DNA from: Gp6-AA40 sp050742535
GTDB taxonomy: Bacteria; Acidobacteriota; Vicinamibacteria; Vicinamibacterales; UBA2999
Assembly: GCA_050742535.1 (NCBI GenBank)
Contig: JBOGIQ010000321.1
Span: 1-6,987 of the forward strand
DNA length: 6,987 nucleotides
Direction of reading: 5' to 3'
The position numbers were made by a program, and so were the translations under genes. The notes below the pieces were generated by a model that was not told the DNA's origin, searched no databases, and worked only from the letters and a program-made list of their open reading frames with translations. The stretch's first letter is position 1, and every line of letters starts with the position of its first letter. Shown here one piece after another: positions 1 to 5,978 of the stretch.

Positions 1-982
1 GTACGAGCTCCTCGATCGCGGCGACGAGCCTCGTGGCGGCGACGATCGGCGGTCGCTCGAGCAGCCGCCACGCGTTCGCCAGCTTGCGCACGACGGCGTT
101 GTTCGCGTCGTACGACGAAGGAACAGCTACGGTCAGCGGTTTGATACCGCCAAGCAGGCATGCCCAGAACACGGGGAAGTGATCGGCAAGATCCGGCAGT
201 TGCAGGATAGCGACGTCGCCCGCGCGAAGACCTGAACGACGAAGTCCGGCGAGAATCCGGCGCGCTGAGTGGAGCAACTGCGCATACGTGAGTGTCGCCT
301 CGCTGCCGTCGGCATCGACGAAGCGAATCGAGCGCCAGCCGCGCGTCGCCGCCGTCGCAAGCAGCCCGGCAGTCAACGTGCGTGGCGCGTCGGCGGGGAT
401 CGCGAGAGCACCTCCGTCGGCGAAGGCGGTGGGACGCTCGCCGAGCCTGGCAGCCGACTCGCTCGGCGCGTCGGCGACTGCTGCCGCGTCGTCAGCGCGC
501 TCGGCGCTAGACCACCCGGGCACGAGGTCTGACAGGTGAAGCACACGGCGATGGCTGCCGGCGTCCTCGAGCACAACCGCGGCATCCTCGACTCCGTCGA
601 TCGCCCGCAGGTGCTTTTCCCATTCACGCTGAACGCGCTCGTCGGCGACTTCGATATCGAGCAGCCGGCGGAGGTCCACATCGCCGCCCGGGGTCAGTGG
701 AATCGAGCGCAGCTCGACAAACCAGTCGGGCACCTGTCCAGGCGGCAGGGTACGGACGGCGAACGCGCGGAGCTCGTCCGACGAGAACGGCACGTGTGGG
801 CGCGAAACGACGTAGCCGACCGTCAGGACCCCACGGTCGCGGGTGTGCCGCGCACACACCACACAGTCCGTGATCAGATCGCTGCGCAGCAGAGCCTGCT
901 CGACAGCCGGGATCCTGACGGCGGTTCCCTCCGCTGCGGTTTGCGCGATCACGTTGACGCTTTCAGGAAACTGAGGAATCAC
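1..982 (-). CDS. NRPS/PKS-type megasynthase, N-terminal part with adenylate-forming domain (partial, runs off the window)
   Basis: This is the first 327 codons of a large adenylate-forming synthetase; the C-terminus lies beyond position 1. Residues ~25-110 resemble the C-terminal subdomain of an adenylation enzyme, ending in an A10-like stretch (IPLTPGGDVD, ~94-103). There follows a linker with the phrase LHLSDLVPGW (~148-157), which I recall from N-termini of hybrid NRPS/PKS proteins. From ~205 a second, genuine AMP-binding domain begins: A1-like LTYAQL (231-236), then GDVAILQLPD and FWACLLGG (~255-279). The substrate-coding and ATP-binding motifs are outside the window, so the substrate cannot be predicted. 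The GTG at 982 is the first possible start, because an in-frame TGA lies three codons upstream. It has no clear ribosome site and overlaps the sulfotransferase gene by 20 bp, suggesting translational coupling; a GTG at 952 is the alternative. Family assignment is firm. The claim that it is modular rests on context and N-terminal architecture. Confidence 0.85.
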   Translation of the reverse strand, partial: MIPQFPESVNVIAQTAAEGTAVRIPAVEQALLRSDLITDCVVCARHTRDRGVLTVGYVVSRPHVPFSSDELRAFAVRTLPPGQVPDWFVELRSIPLTPGGDVDLRRLLDIEVADERVQREWEKHLRAIDGVEDAAVVLEDAGSHRRVLHLSDLVPGWSSAERADDAAAVADAPSESAARLGERPTAFADGGALAIPADAPRTLTAGLLATAATRGWRSIRFVDADGSEATLTYAQLLHSARRILAGLRRSGLRAGDVAILQLPDLADHFPVFWACLLGGIKPLTVAVPSSYDANNAVVRKLANAWRLLERPPIVAATRLVAAIEELV

Positions 983-1892
983 AGCTTGTCAGCCATCCAT
1001 CGAGAGGCCGGTTGATCAGCGCTGACAACCGCGTGAGATCGTCGCGGTACGCGTCGCGGAGACGTCGCCGGGTGCGCGGATCCAGCGAACGGGGCCGCAG
1101 CCGCCCGAGCCGCGCGTTTGCCTTGAACAGCGGACCCCGAATCCGCCCGTACCGGCCGGCCGCGCTGCGATCGAGATCCCGACCGAGCAGGTACTGGAGC
1201 TTGACCGAGAACGGGAACTGGCTGCCGTTGTATCTGATGACCTTCGGTGCAAACGACCGATCGACACCGAGGAACCCGTACACCTCCTGGATGACGCGCA
1301 GCGGGTCGCGCTCGAGATCGTCGAAGAGGATGACCTTGACCTGCTCCTCCGGAAACGCCGACAGATACCGCTCGATCTGCGCGGAGTAGAGCCCGGAATG
1401 GAAATACTCGTAGAGCGCATACCACAACGGGTTGCTGTGCTTGAATCGCTGGTCGCGCCGCCGCGACGACTCCGCCAGCAGCGCCTTCTCGAACGTCGAC
1501 ACCCACTCCGCTCCGATCAGGCAGAGGTACCGGTACAGCGAAAAAGCCCGATCGACCGGGTTGCGGAGGATGACCAGGATTTTGGCGTCCGGATACGCGG
1601 CGCGAATTCGCCCGGGAACCTCCGGGGCCACGAGATACGGTGTCGAGGCCTCGCCGATGACCCGGCAGTCACCGGCCTGGGAAAACAGACCAAGGTAGTT
1701 GTCGCGATCGCGATAGGCCGTCGCCCATTTCGGCGTGACCTCGCAGAAATGGCACGGCTCTTTTTCCGCCATCGAGCCCGGGGGCATGTAGATCTCGGGA
1801 TGCTGGACGAGGTACCGCCAGAAGGACGTGGTACCCGCCCTCGACGCGCCGACCAGGAAGAAATCTGGCTCCCGAACAGGCTGTTGCCCCAC
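963..1892 (-). CDS. PAPS-dependent sulfotransferase
   Basis: A 309-residue cytosolic sulfotransferase, expected to move a sulfuryl group from PAPS to a hydroxyl or amine. The 5'-phosphosulfate-binding loop is at residues 15-23 (GASRAGTTS), with Arg18 where many relatives have Lys. KEPCHF (44-49) and GEASTPYL (80-87) match segments conserved in bacterial and heparan-sulfate-type enzymes. The 3'-phosphate-binding segment is at 104-120 (VILRNPVDRAFSLY, with Arg110 and Ser118). The Arg-rich C-terminal ~80 residues are poorly conserved, as is usual. The length fits a stand-alone enzyme. The start is GTG, supported by AGGAG nine bases upstream. The gene lies between mbtH and the megasynthase start, 12 bp after the former and overlapping the latter by 20 bp, so it is very probably co-translated and acts on the product or a carrier-bound intermediate. 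The acceptor cannot be read from sequence; sulfation of a sugar or lipid is an alternative. Confidence 0.9.
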   Translation of the reverse strand: MGQQPVREPDFFLVGASRAGTTSFWRYLVQHPEIYMPPGSMAEKEPCHFCEVTPKWATAYRDRDNYLGLFSQAGDCRVIGEASTPYLVAPEVPGRIRAAYPDAKILVILRNPVDRAFSLYRYLCLIGAEWVSTFEKALLAESSRRRDQRFKHSNPLWYALYEYFHSGLYSAQIERYLSAFPEEQVKVILFDDLERDPLRVIQEVYGFLGVDRSFAPKVIRYNGSQFPFSVKLQYLLGRDLDRSAAGRYGRIRGPLFKANARLGRLRPRSLDPRTRRRLRDAYRDDLTRLSALINRPLDGWLTSCDSSVS

Positions 1893-1901
1893 GCAGCTCG
1901 A

Positions 1902-1906
1902 CTCCT
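1902..1906 (-). promoter_or_regulatory. Ribosome binding site deciding the GTG start of the sulfotransferase
   Basis: AGGAG on the minus strand, nine bases before the GTG at 1892. Its first two bases fall in the TAG stop codon of the MbtH-like gene, so ribosomes finishing mbtH are placed directly on this site. Confidence 0.75.
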
Positions 1907-2129
1907 AACTCGCGTTCTCGTCCGCTTCCATCCGCTTGCGCAGGCTGAGCGGCCGCATGTCGGTCCAGATCACCTCGATGTGATCGAGGCATTCGTCTTT
2001 GGTCCCCGTCTTGTCGACGCTGCGCCACCCGGGTGGGTTCGGCTTATGCGCGGGCCAGATCGAATACTGCTCCTCGTGGTTCACCACGACGCGATAGATG
2101 GTGTCGTCCTTCTGATCGTCCTGTTCCAC
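1905..2129 (-). CDS. MbtH-like protein, NRPS adenylation-domain partner
   Basis: A 74-residue MbtH-family protein, a small cytosolic factor that binds adenylation domains and is often needed for their solubility or activity. The family signature is complete: NHEEQYSIWP (17-26), PPGW (32-35), the CLDHI segment (47-51) and WTDMRPLSL (55-63). The three conserved tryptophans, W25, W35 and W55, are all present. The length is typical. The start is GTG with AAAAGGAG seven bases upstream, lying inside the end of the PPTase gene. Only one base separates that gene's TGA from this GTG, so the two are translationally coupled. Its presence shows that the pathway includes an amino-acid-activating (NRPS-type) domain, possibly the one beginning at 982 or another outside the window. 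Identity is close to certain; which domain it serves is inference. Confidence 0.97.
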   Translation of the reverse strand: MEQDDQKDDTIYRVVVNHEEQYSIWPAHKPNPPGWRSVDKTGTKDECLDHIEVIWTDMRPLSLRKRMEADENAS

Positions 2130-2130
2130 G

Positions 2131-2877
2131 TCACTGCTCCTTTTCCGTCACTCGGGTGATGCCCGCGGTACGCTCGACACACAGCGCGGCGGCATAGCCA
2201 GGCACGACGTCCATCGATGCCATCAGCCATCGCTCCGCTTCGCCGGGCTCGCCGCGAACGTCAATCAGCCGCGCCGGTCTGCCGGGCGCCAGTTCCACGT
2301 CGAAGCTGTCCAGCGCGCGCTGCAGGCCGTCACCGCGCGCTTTGATGTAGGCCTCCTTGCGCGTCCAGCCGGCGTAGAAGGCGGTAACGCGGCGCGCTGG
2401 AGCCACCTCCTGAAACCGCGCCTCCTCCAGCGCCGAAAACACCTGACCGGCCAGCGACGTCATGTCGATCAGCGCGTTCATCCGCTCGATGTCGACGCCG
2501 ACCTCCGCGCCCTGCGTGATCGCGACGAGCGCCTGATCATCGGAGTGCGAGACGTTGAAACGGACATCAGTCGCCAGGTCGAGCTGCGGCTTGCCGAACG
2601 GTCCGTAGGTAAACACCACGCGCTCGCACGCAACGCCCGCCGCGGCGCCGACGAGATGTCTCACGAGTGCCCGGCAGACGACGAACCGCCGGCGATCGCG
2701 CTCGAACCGGAACCGATCCGCACGCGCCCGCTCGTCGGCGGACAGCACGTCGCGGTACGCGGCGAGGTGTTCCGTCGGCACGTCGAGTCGGAGCAGCCAT
2801 AGACACGCGCCGTCGATAGTCGACGGCACGCGCGTCGCGTACTCGCGCATCGACGCGTGCGCGGTGATGGCCAGCAT
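2131..2877 (-). CDS. Sfp-type 4'-phosphopantetheinyl transferase
   Basis: A 248-residue Sfp/Gsp-type PPTase. It transfers the phosphopantetheine arm of CoA to the conserved serine of carrier domains, turning apo-NRPS/PKS into the active form. The N-terminal half shows LSADERARADRF (45-56) and GPFGKPQL (92-99). The core motifs are FNVSHS (107-112), GVDIER (127-132, with Mg2+ ligands D129 and E131) and WTRKEAYIKARGDGL (171-185, with E175 and K179). The size is normal for the Sfp class. I chose the ATG at 2877, 32 bases after the thioesterase stop. Its GAGG ribosome site is unusually close (three bases), so an in-frame GTG at 2886 is possible. The frame stays open back to 3033, but that would overlap the thioesterase by over 120 bp and adds no family sequence. 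The gene ends one base before mbtH. Its place in the operon implies it serves this synthetase. Confidence 0.95.
   Translation of the reverse strand: MLAITAHASMREYATRVPSTIDGACLWLLRLDVPTEHLAAYRDVLSADERARADRFRFERDRRRFVVCRALVRHLVGAAAGVACERVVFTYGPFGKPQLDLATDVRFNVSHSDDQALVAITQGAEVGVDIERMNALIDMTSLAGQVFSALEEARFQEVAPARRVTAFYAGWTRKEAYIKARGDGLQRALDSFDVELAPGRPARLIDVRGEPGEAERWLMASMDVVPGYAAALCVERTAGITRVTEKEQ
2137..2144 (-). promoter_or_regulatory. Ribosome binding site deciding the GTG start of the MbtH-like gene
   Basis: AAAAGGAG on the minus strand, seven bases before the GTG at 2129. It lies within the last codons of the PPTase gene, supporting coupled translation. Confidence 0.75.
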
Positions 2878-2909
2878 CTGCCTCACTTCTGCAAATCCGC
2901 GGGCCCGCG

Positions 2910-3689
2910 TCAGACCGACACCGCGAGTCCCTGGACGATCGTGGCAACGACCCGCGACCTGAGGTCGTTCACGAAAAAGTGCCCGCCGTCGAACATTCGC
3001 ACCGAAAACGCCCCCGACGTCTGTGCGCGCCACGACTCCAGCTCGGACTGCGAGATGTACTCATCGGCTGTGCCGCCGAACGCGGTGACGGGACAGGCGA
3101 GCGGCGACGTGGCCGCGAACCGGTAGTCCTCGAACATCCGGTAGTCCGCTTTCAGGCTCGGAAGCATCAACTCCATCAGTTCCCGGTTCGCGGCCACGTC
3201 GGGCGGGACGCCGCCGTGGCGACCGTTCACGGCAGCGACGAACTCCGCGTCGCCCAGCTCGGAGATCCGGGAATGGCGGTTTGGCAGCTGCGCCGCGCGG
3301 TGTGCCGACACGAAGAGGTGCTGCGGCTCCGCGCCGGTCGCCGAGCGGAGCGCTCTCGCGACCTCAAAAGCGACCAAAGCCCCCAGGCTGTGTCCGAACA
3401 GAACCAGCGGCCGTGCGGGAAGTGATCGAACCGCCTCGACCAGGCCTGGGATTACGTGCGCGAGGCCCGTGGCCGCCTTCTCGTTCCACCGCGCTTCGCG
3501 GCCGGGCAGCTGCGCGATGGACAATTCGATCTCCGCAGGGAGGAGCGGCGACCAGCTCCGGAACATCGAGGGACCATGTCCCGCGCTGGCAAAACACACC
3601 AACGACACGCGCGCGGCCGGATTCCGCCGCGGACACACCAGCCACTTGTCAGCATCGGCGGCCGGTGACCGCCGCATGTGCGTGTTCAC
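2910..3689 (-). CDS. Type II thioesterase (alpha/beta hydrolase) of an NRPS/PKS pathway
   Basis: A 259-residue stand-alone thioesterase of the GrsT/RifR type. Such enzymes hydrolyse stalled or misprimed acyl groups from carrier proteins. The N-terminal CFASAGHG (32-39) is a variant of the usual CFPYAGG loop, followed by FRSW (43-46) and LPGRE (61-65). The nucleophile elbow is FGHSLGALVAFE (98-109, Ser101). The triad is completed by Asp209 in FGGTADEYIS and His237 in DGGHFF. The length matches the family. The GTG start has AGGAG seven bases upstream; an ATG four codons later lacks a ribosome site. It is the first gene after the 294-bp intergenic region and therefore probably opens the operon running into the PPTase, mbtH, sulfotransferase and megasynthase genes. 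A product-releasing role is possible but less likely for a free-standing enzyme. Confidence 0.95.
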   Translation of the reverse strand: MNTHMRRSPAADADKWLVCPRRNPAARVSLVCFASAGHGPSMFRSWSPLLPAEIELSIAQLPGREARWNEKAATGLAHVIPGLVEAVRSLPARPLVLFGHSLGALVAFEVARALRSATGAEPQHLFVSAHRAAQLPNRHSRISELGDAEFVAAVNGRHGGVPPDVAANRELMELMLPSLKADYRMFEDYRFAATSPLACPVTAFGGTADEYISQSELESWRAQTSGAFSVRMFDGGHFFVNDLRSRVVATIVQGLAVSV

Positions 3690-3696
3690 GAAACGA

Positions 3697-3701
3697 CTCC
3701 T
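3697..3701 (-). promoter_or_regulatory. Ribosome binding site of the thioesterase gene
   Basis: AGGAG on the minus strand with a seven-base spacer to the GTG at 3689. It picks this GTG over the ATG at 3677, which has no such site. Confidence 0.7.
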
Positions 3702-3758
3702 GGGTTGAATGGAGCGCGGATCGCGCCACGGGCGACCGCTCTGTCAGGACGGCGGAAG

Positions 3759-3814
3759 GTTCAAGACGCGCGCCACTGGGAAAACACCCGCGCGCCTTAC
3801 CGTAAGTTGCTGTT
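3759..3814 (-). promoter_or_regulatory. Duplicated upstream element, copy 1 (putative promoter/operator of the thioesterase-to-synthetase operon)
   Basis: A 56-bp element repeated at 6928-6984 in the same orientation. Read on the minus strand it has an upstream block around the near-palindrome TTACGGTAA (3805-3797), identical in both copies. A diverged spacer of 18 bases follows, then a 20-base block ending CGTCTTGAAC (3778-3759), identical at 19 of 20 positions between copies. Within this block TGGCGCGCGTCTTGAA has the spacing of a sigma-54 -24/-12 promoter but lacks the usual C at -12. It lies 69 bases before the thioesterase start. The duplication is seen directly; the role as promoter or activator site is inference. 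Confidence 0.6.
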
Positions 3815-3908
3815 CTAACAGGAATTGAAGTCGATGGATCACCGCGAAAGGCGTCGTGGCAGCTAACTTTTGTCGTCTGTGCGGTTCACACGCGGCACGT
3901 TCGCCAAA

Positions 3909-3923
3909 CGAGCACTCCGCTCG
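3909..3923 (-). terminator. Weak candidate terminator after the Tat-signal gene
   Basis: On the minus strand CGAGC-GGAGT-GCTCG forms a 5-bp stem followed by only three T residues, about 60 bases after the stop of the Tat-signal gene. Position is right for ending the upstream unit, but the short stem and T tract make it weak; read-through into the next operon is possible. Confidence 0.25.
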
Positions 3924-3983
3924 CGAAAAAACGTGTCAGATTGCCCAATTCCACCGAAGAGCACGACACCTGGCGTGGCGTCT

Positions 3984-4385
3984 TCAGGACAGCGCGCAGA
4001 GCGCGCAAAGGCGCGCCTCGGTCCTCGACAGGACCCAGCCGTCGACCGTCACGGTGTCACCTCGTTCGAAATCGTCGACGAAACGATCCTGGAAAAAGGC
4101 GATCAGGTCGCGCGCACCGGTCTCCGGGCCGCCGCGTATGCCCGGCACCTGACTGAACCACGCGTCAACGAGCAGATCCGAGTCGCATGCGACGGCGCAG
4201 GCATCCAGGTACCGACGGCCAATTTCAATTGCCGAGGCCGTATGCGATCCGAACACGCCCGCGAGGTCCGCTCGCGCCCATGCGGCGCCCCCGCCGCGCG
4301 AGAGGTCGCCGACGAATACCGGCGCCGCCGCCAGAATCGTCGGCACCAGTTCGAGGAACTTCCGCCGGGTGAAAGAACTTGTCAT
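3984..4385 (-). CDS. Small Tat-signal subunit partner of the GMC oxidoreductase
   Basis: A 133-residue protein opening with a twin-arginine signal: TRRKFLE (6-12) followed by the hydrophobic stretch LVPTILAAAPVFV (13-25), so export through Tat in a folded state is expected. The mature part is small, with acidic helices and a C-terminal segment DGWVLSRTEARLCAL (~115-129). I recall this type of ending from small Tat-signal proteins encoded next to GMC oxidoreductases. It starts 12 bp after the GMC stop. In three-component membrane dehydrogenases such as gluconate 2-dehydrogenase and fructose dehydrogenase, a small Tat-signal subunit carries the flavoprotein to the periplasm; I infer the same here. 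The third partner, a cytochrome c subunit, is not in the window. The ribosome site is poor (GCGGGG), consistent with coupling to the upstream gene. Function beyond partnership is unknown. Confidence 0.8.
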   Translation of the reverse strand: MTSSFTRRKFLELVPTILAAAPVFVGDLSRGGGAAWARADLAGVFGSHTASAIEIGRRYLDACAVACDSDLLVDAWFSQVPGIRGGPETGARDLIAFFQDRFVDDFERGDTVTVDGWVLSRTEARLCALCALS

Positions 4386-4397
4386 CGTCGTGCCCCG

Positions 4398-5957
4398 CTA
4401 TGCCTCGAGCAACTCCTTCAAGCGATCTGCCATTCGTATCGCGAGCGCCACGATGGTCAGCGTCGGATTCGAGTATCCGCCGCTTGGAAACACCGAGGAA
4501 CCGGCCACAAACAGGTTCGGGAGCCCGTGCACGCGGCAATCGGGATCGACCACGCCGCGTCGGGGATCGCGATGCATGCGTGTGGTGCCCATGTGGTGGG
4601 CTCCGGCGCTCGCCTGGTCGAGGATCCGCTCCTCGTGGTCGGGTATCTCGATTCGCATGCGCCCGAAACGCGAGCGGCCGACTTCCGCGGCGATCAGGCG
4701 GTGGGCCTTCACGATGCCGAGCCGATCCAGCGGGGACAGGCGCCAGTCGACGGTGGCGCGCGGGAGCCCCAGCGCATCCCGCGTGTTCGAGAGCGATATG
4801 CGGCTGTCGCGGTTCGGGATCTGCTCGACATGGTTCGCAAGCACATAGAGCAGCGGCGGCTGGTCGGCCCAGAGACGTTTCACCACCGGAGCCGGGTTCC
4901 TGATGACGTTGGCGAGGTGGCTGACGAACCGATCCGGGAAATCCAGCTTCGCCAGGTCGTCGCGAATGGCGTCGGCCGACTGCACGGAGTCATGGAAGGC
5001 ATCGCTTCGGCGCACGAGGACCTCCGCCCGGAAGTCCGGAATCTGTTGCTGGCGCACGATGGCTTCGGGAAGCGCGATATGGCATCGGACGCCGACGCCG
5101 GGCTCGATCGCGCGAACGCCCGAGTAGGCCGGCAGCTCGACTTTCGGGTCGGCAGCCAGGATCAGTCCGCTCGTGTACCAGATGTGCTCCATGAAGTAGC
5201 GGCCGACGAGGTCATGCCCATTCCCGAGCCCCGCGGCCTGGATACGGCTCGAAGCGAGCAGGATGCGGGCGTTTTCGATGCCGCCTGTGGCGAGGACGAA
5301 GTATTTCGCGCGAACGGTGAACGATCGCCCGCTCAGCGTCGCTACGGATACGTCGGTCACGTAATTCGACACGCGGTGCCGGTTGATCGACGTGACGTTC
5401 GCATACAGATACGTGGTCACGTTCCCCGATTCATCCACGGCACGCCTGTACTCGCGGCCCATCCGCAGCGGGTTGTAACGCGAGACAACCGTTTCGACCC
5501 GTTTCGAATCGAACGGGAGAAGCGGCATTCGCATCTTCCGGACGGTGTCGTCGAGGCCGTAGGCGTACTTCCCGAGACGCAGGACGCGATGGGCGCGCGT
5601 GTAATACGGCTCGAGCTCGTCGCGCGTCATCGGCCAGCCGGCATCGCCGATCCAGGGCCGTTCCTCGAAATTCAGCGATCGGATCGGAGCGCAGTGCCCA
5701 CCCCAGTGGTTGGTCGTCCCCCCGAAGTAGCGAAGACGCGTCGCCGCCACAGGATACGGACGTCCGACGTTGACGGCGCCGTTCAGGTCATGTGTCTGGG
5801 GATCCCTGAAGAACCCACCGCTCTCGAGCACGCACACGCGCAACCGCCGCCCCGCCAGCTCCAGCGCCAGCGTGATCCCCGCGGCGCCGCCGCCGATCAC
5901 GCACACGTCTGTTTCAATCGGGGTCTTCGAGTCGAGCTGCCGGCTGTCGATGTACAT
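4398..5957 (-). CDS. GMC-family FAD-dependent oxidoreductase
   Basis: A 519-residue flavoprotein of the glucose-methanol-choline family, oxidising an alcohol or sugar hydroxyl with FAD. The N-terminal Rossmann motif is DVCVIGGGAAG (17-27), with the ribose-binding end VLESGG (43-48). The GMC segment GGTTNHWGG is at 79-87 and an ATGGIENAR strand-turn lies near mid-protein. The C-terminal domain has AHHMGTTRM (453-461), FVAGSSVFP and GGYSNPTLT (493-501). By comparison with glucose oxidase and choline oxidase, His454 and Asn497 are the likely catalytic pair, in the His/Asn arrangement. There is no signal peptide, which fits carriage by the Tat-signal protein encoded 12 bp downstream. The ATG at 5957 gives the N-terminus usual for relatives, but no ribosome site precedes it. 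It begins 21 bp after the methyltransferase stop in the same frame, so reinitiation is likely. The substrate cannot be told from sequence. Confidence 0.93.
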   Translation of the reverse strand: MYIDSRQLDSKTPIETDVCVIGGGAAGITLALELAGRRLRVCVLESGGFFRDPQTHDLNGAVNVGRPYPVAATRLRYFGGTTNHWGGHCAPIRSLNFEERPWIGDAGWPMTRDELEPYYTRAHRVLRLGKYAYGLDDTVRKMRMPLLPFDSKRVETVVSRYNPLRMGREYRRAVDESGNVTTYLYANVTSINRHRVSNYVTDVSVATLSGRSFTVRAKYFVLATGGIENARILLASSRIQAAGLGNGHDLVGRYFMEHIWYTSGLILAADPKVELPAYSGVRAIEPGVGVRCHIALPEAIVRQQQIPDFRAEVLVRRSDAFHDSVQSADAIRDDLAKLDFPDRFVSHLANVIRNPAPVVKRLWADQPPLLYVLANHVEQIPNRDSRISLSNTRDALGLPRATVDWRLSPLDRLGIVKAHRLIAAEVGRSRFGRMRIEIPDHEERILDQASAGAHHMGTTRMHRDPRRGVVDPDCRVHGLPNLFVAGSSVFPSGGYSNPTLTIVALAIRMADRLKELLEA

Positions 5958-5978
5958 CGAGGAGCTGGAGAGCGCCGG

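Larger units (their letters stand above)
3690..3983. other. Intergenic region between the two transcription units
   Basis: These 294 bases hold no convincing gene on either strand. In the direction of transcription they contain a weak stem-loop (3923-3909), a 5-bp inverted repeat CTGTT-CT-AACAG (3810-3821), the first copy of the duplicated element (3814-3759), an imperfect GC-rich hairpin (3741-3712, arms GAGCG/CGCTC) and the thioesterase ribosome site. The arrangement fits the end of one unit followed by a regulated promoter and a leader of about 60 bases. Confidence 0.7.

Noticed and set aside
536..1015. A 159-codon open frame on the plus strand
   Set aside because: It is antisense to the N-terminus of the synthetase, whose minus-strand translation shows adenylation-domain motifs throughout.
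1398..2159. A 253-codon open frame on the plus strand
   Set aside because: It runs antisense across the sulfotransferase and MbtH-like genes, has no domain or good ribosome site, and is explained by codon bias of the true genes.
2878..3033. A longer N-terminus for the PPTase, starting at 3033
   Set aside because: It would overlap the thioesterase by more than 120 bp and encodes Arg/Gly-rich sequence with no similarity to the family. The ATG at 2877 gives a normal-length Sfp-type protein.
3712..3741. The hairpin in the thioesterase leader as a riboswitch or attenuator
   Set aside because: The pairing is imperfect with bulges, has no T tract and matches no riboswitch core that I recognise. 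In GC-rich DNA such pairing arises often.
3759..3814. The duplicated element as an insertion-sequence end or MITE
   Set aside because: The copies are direct, not inverted, show conserved blocks around a diverged spacer, sit at equivalent places before genes, and have no transposase or target duplication between them.
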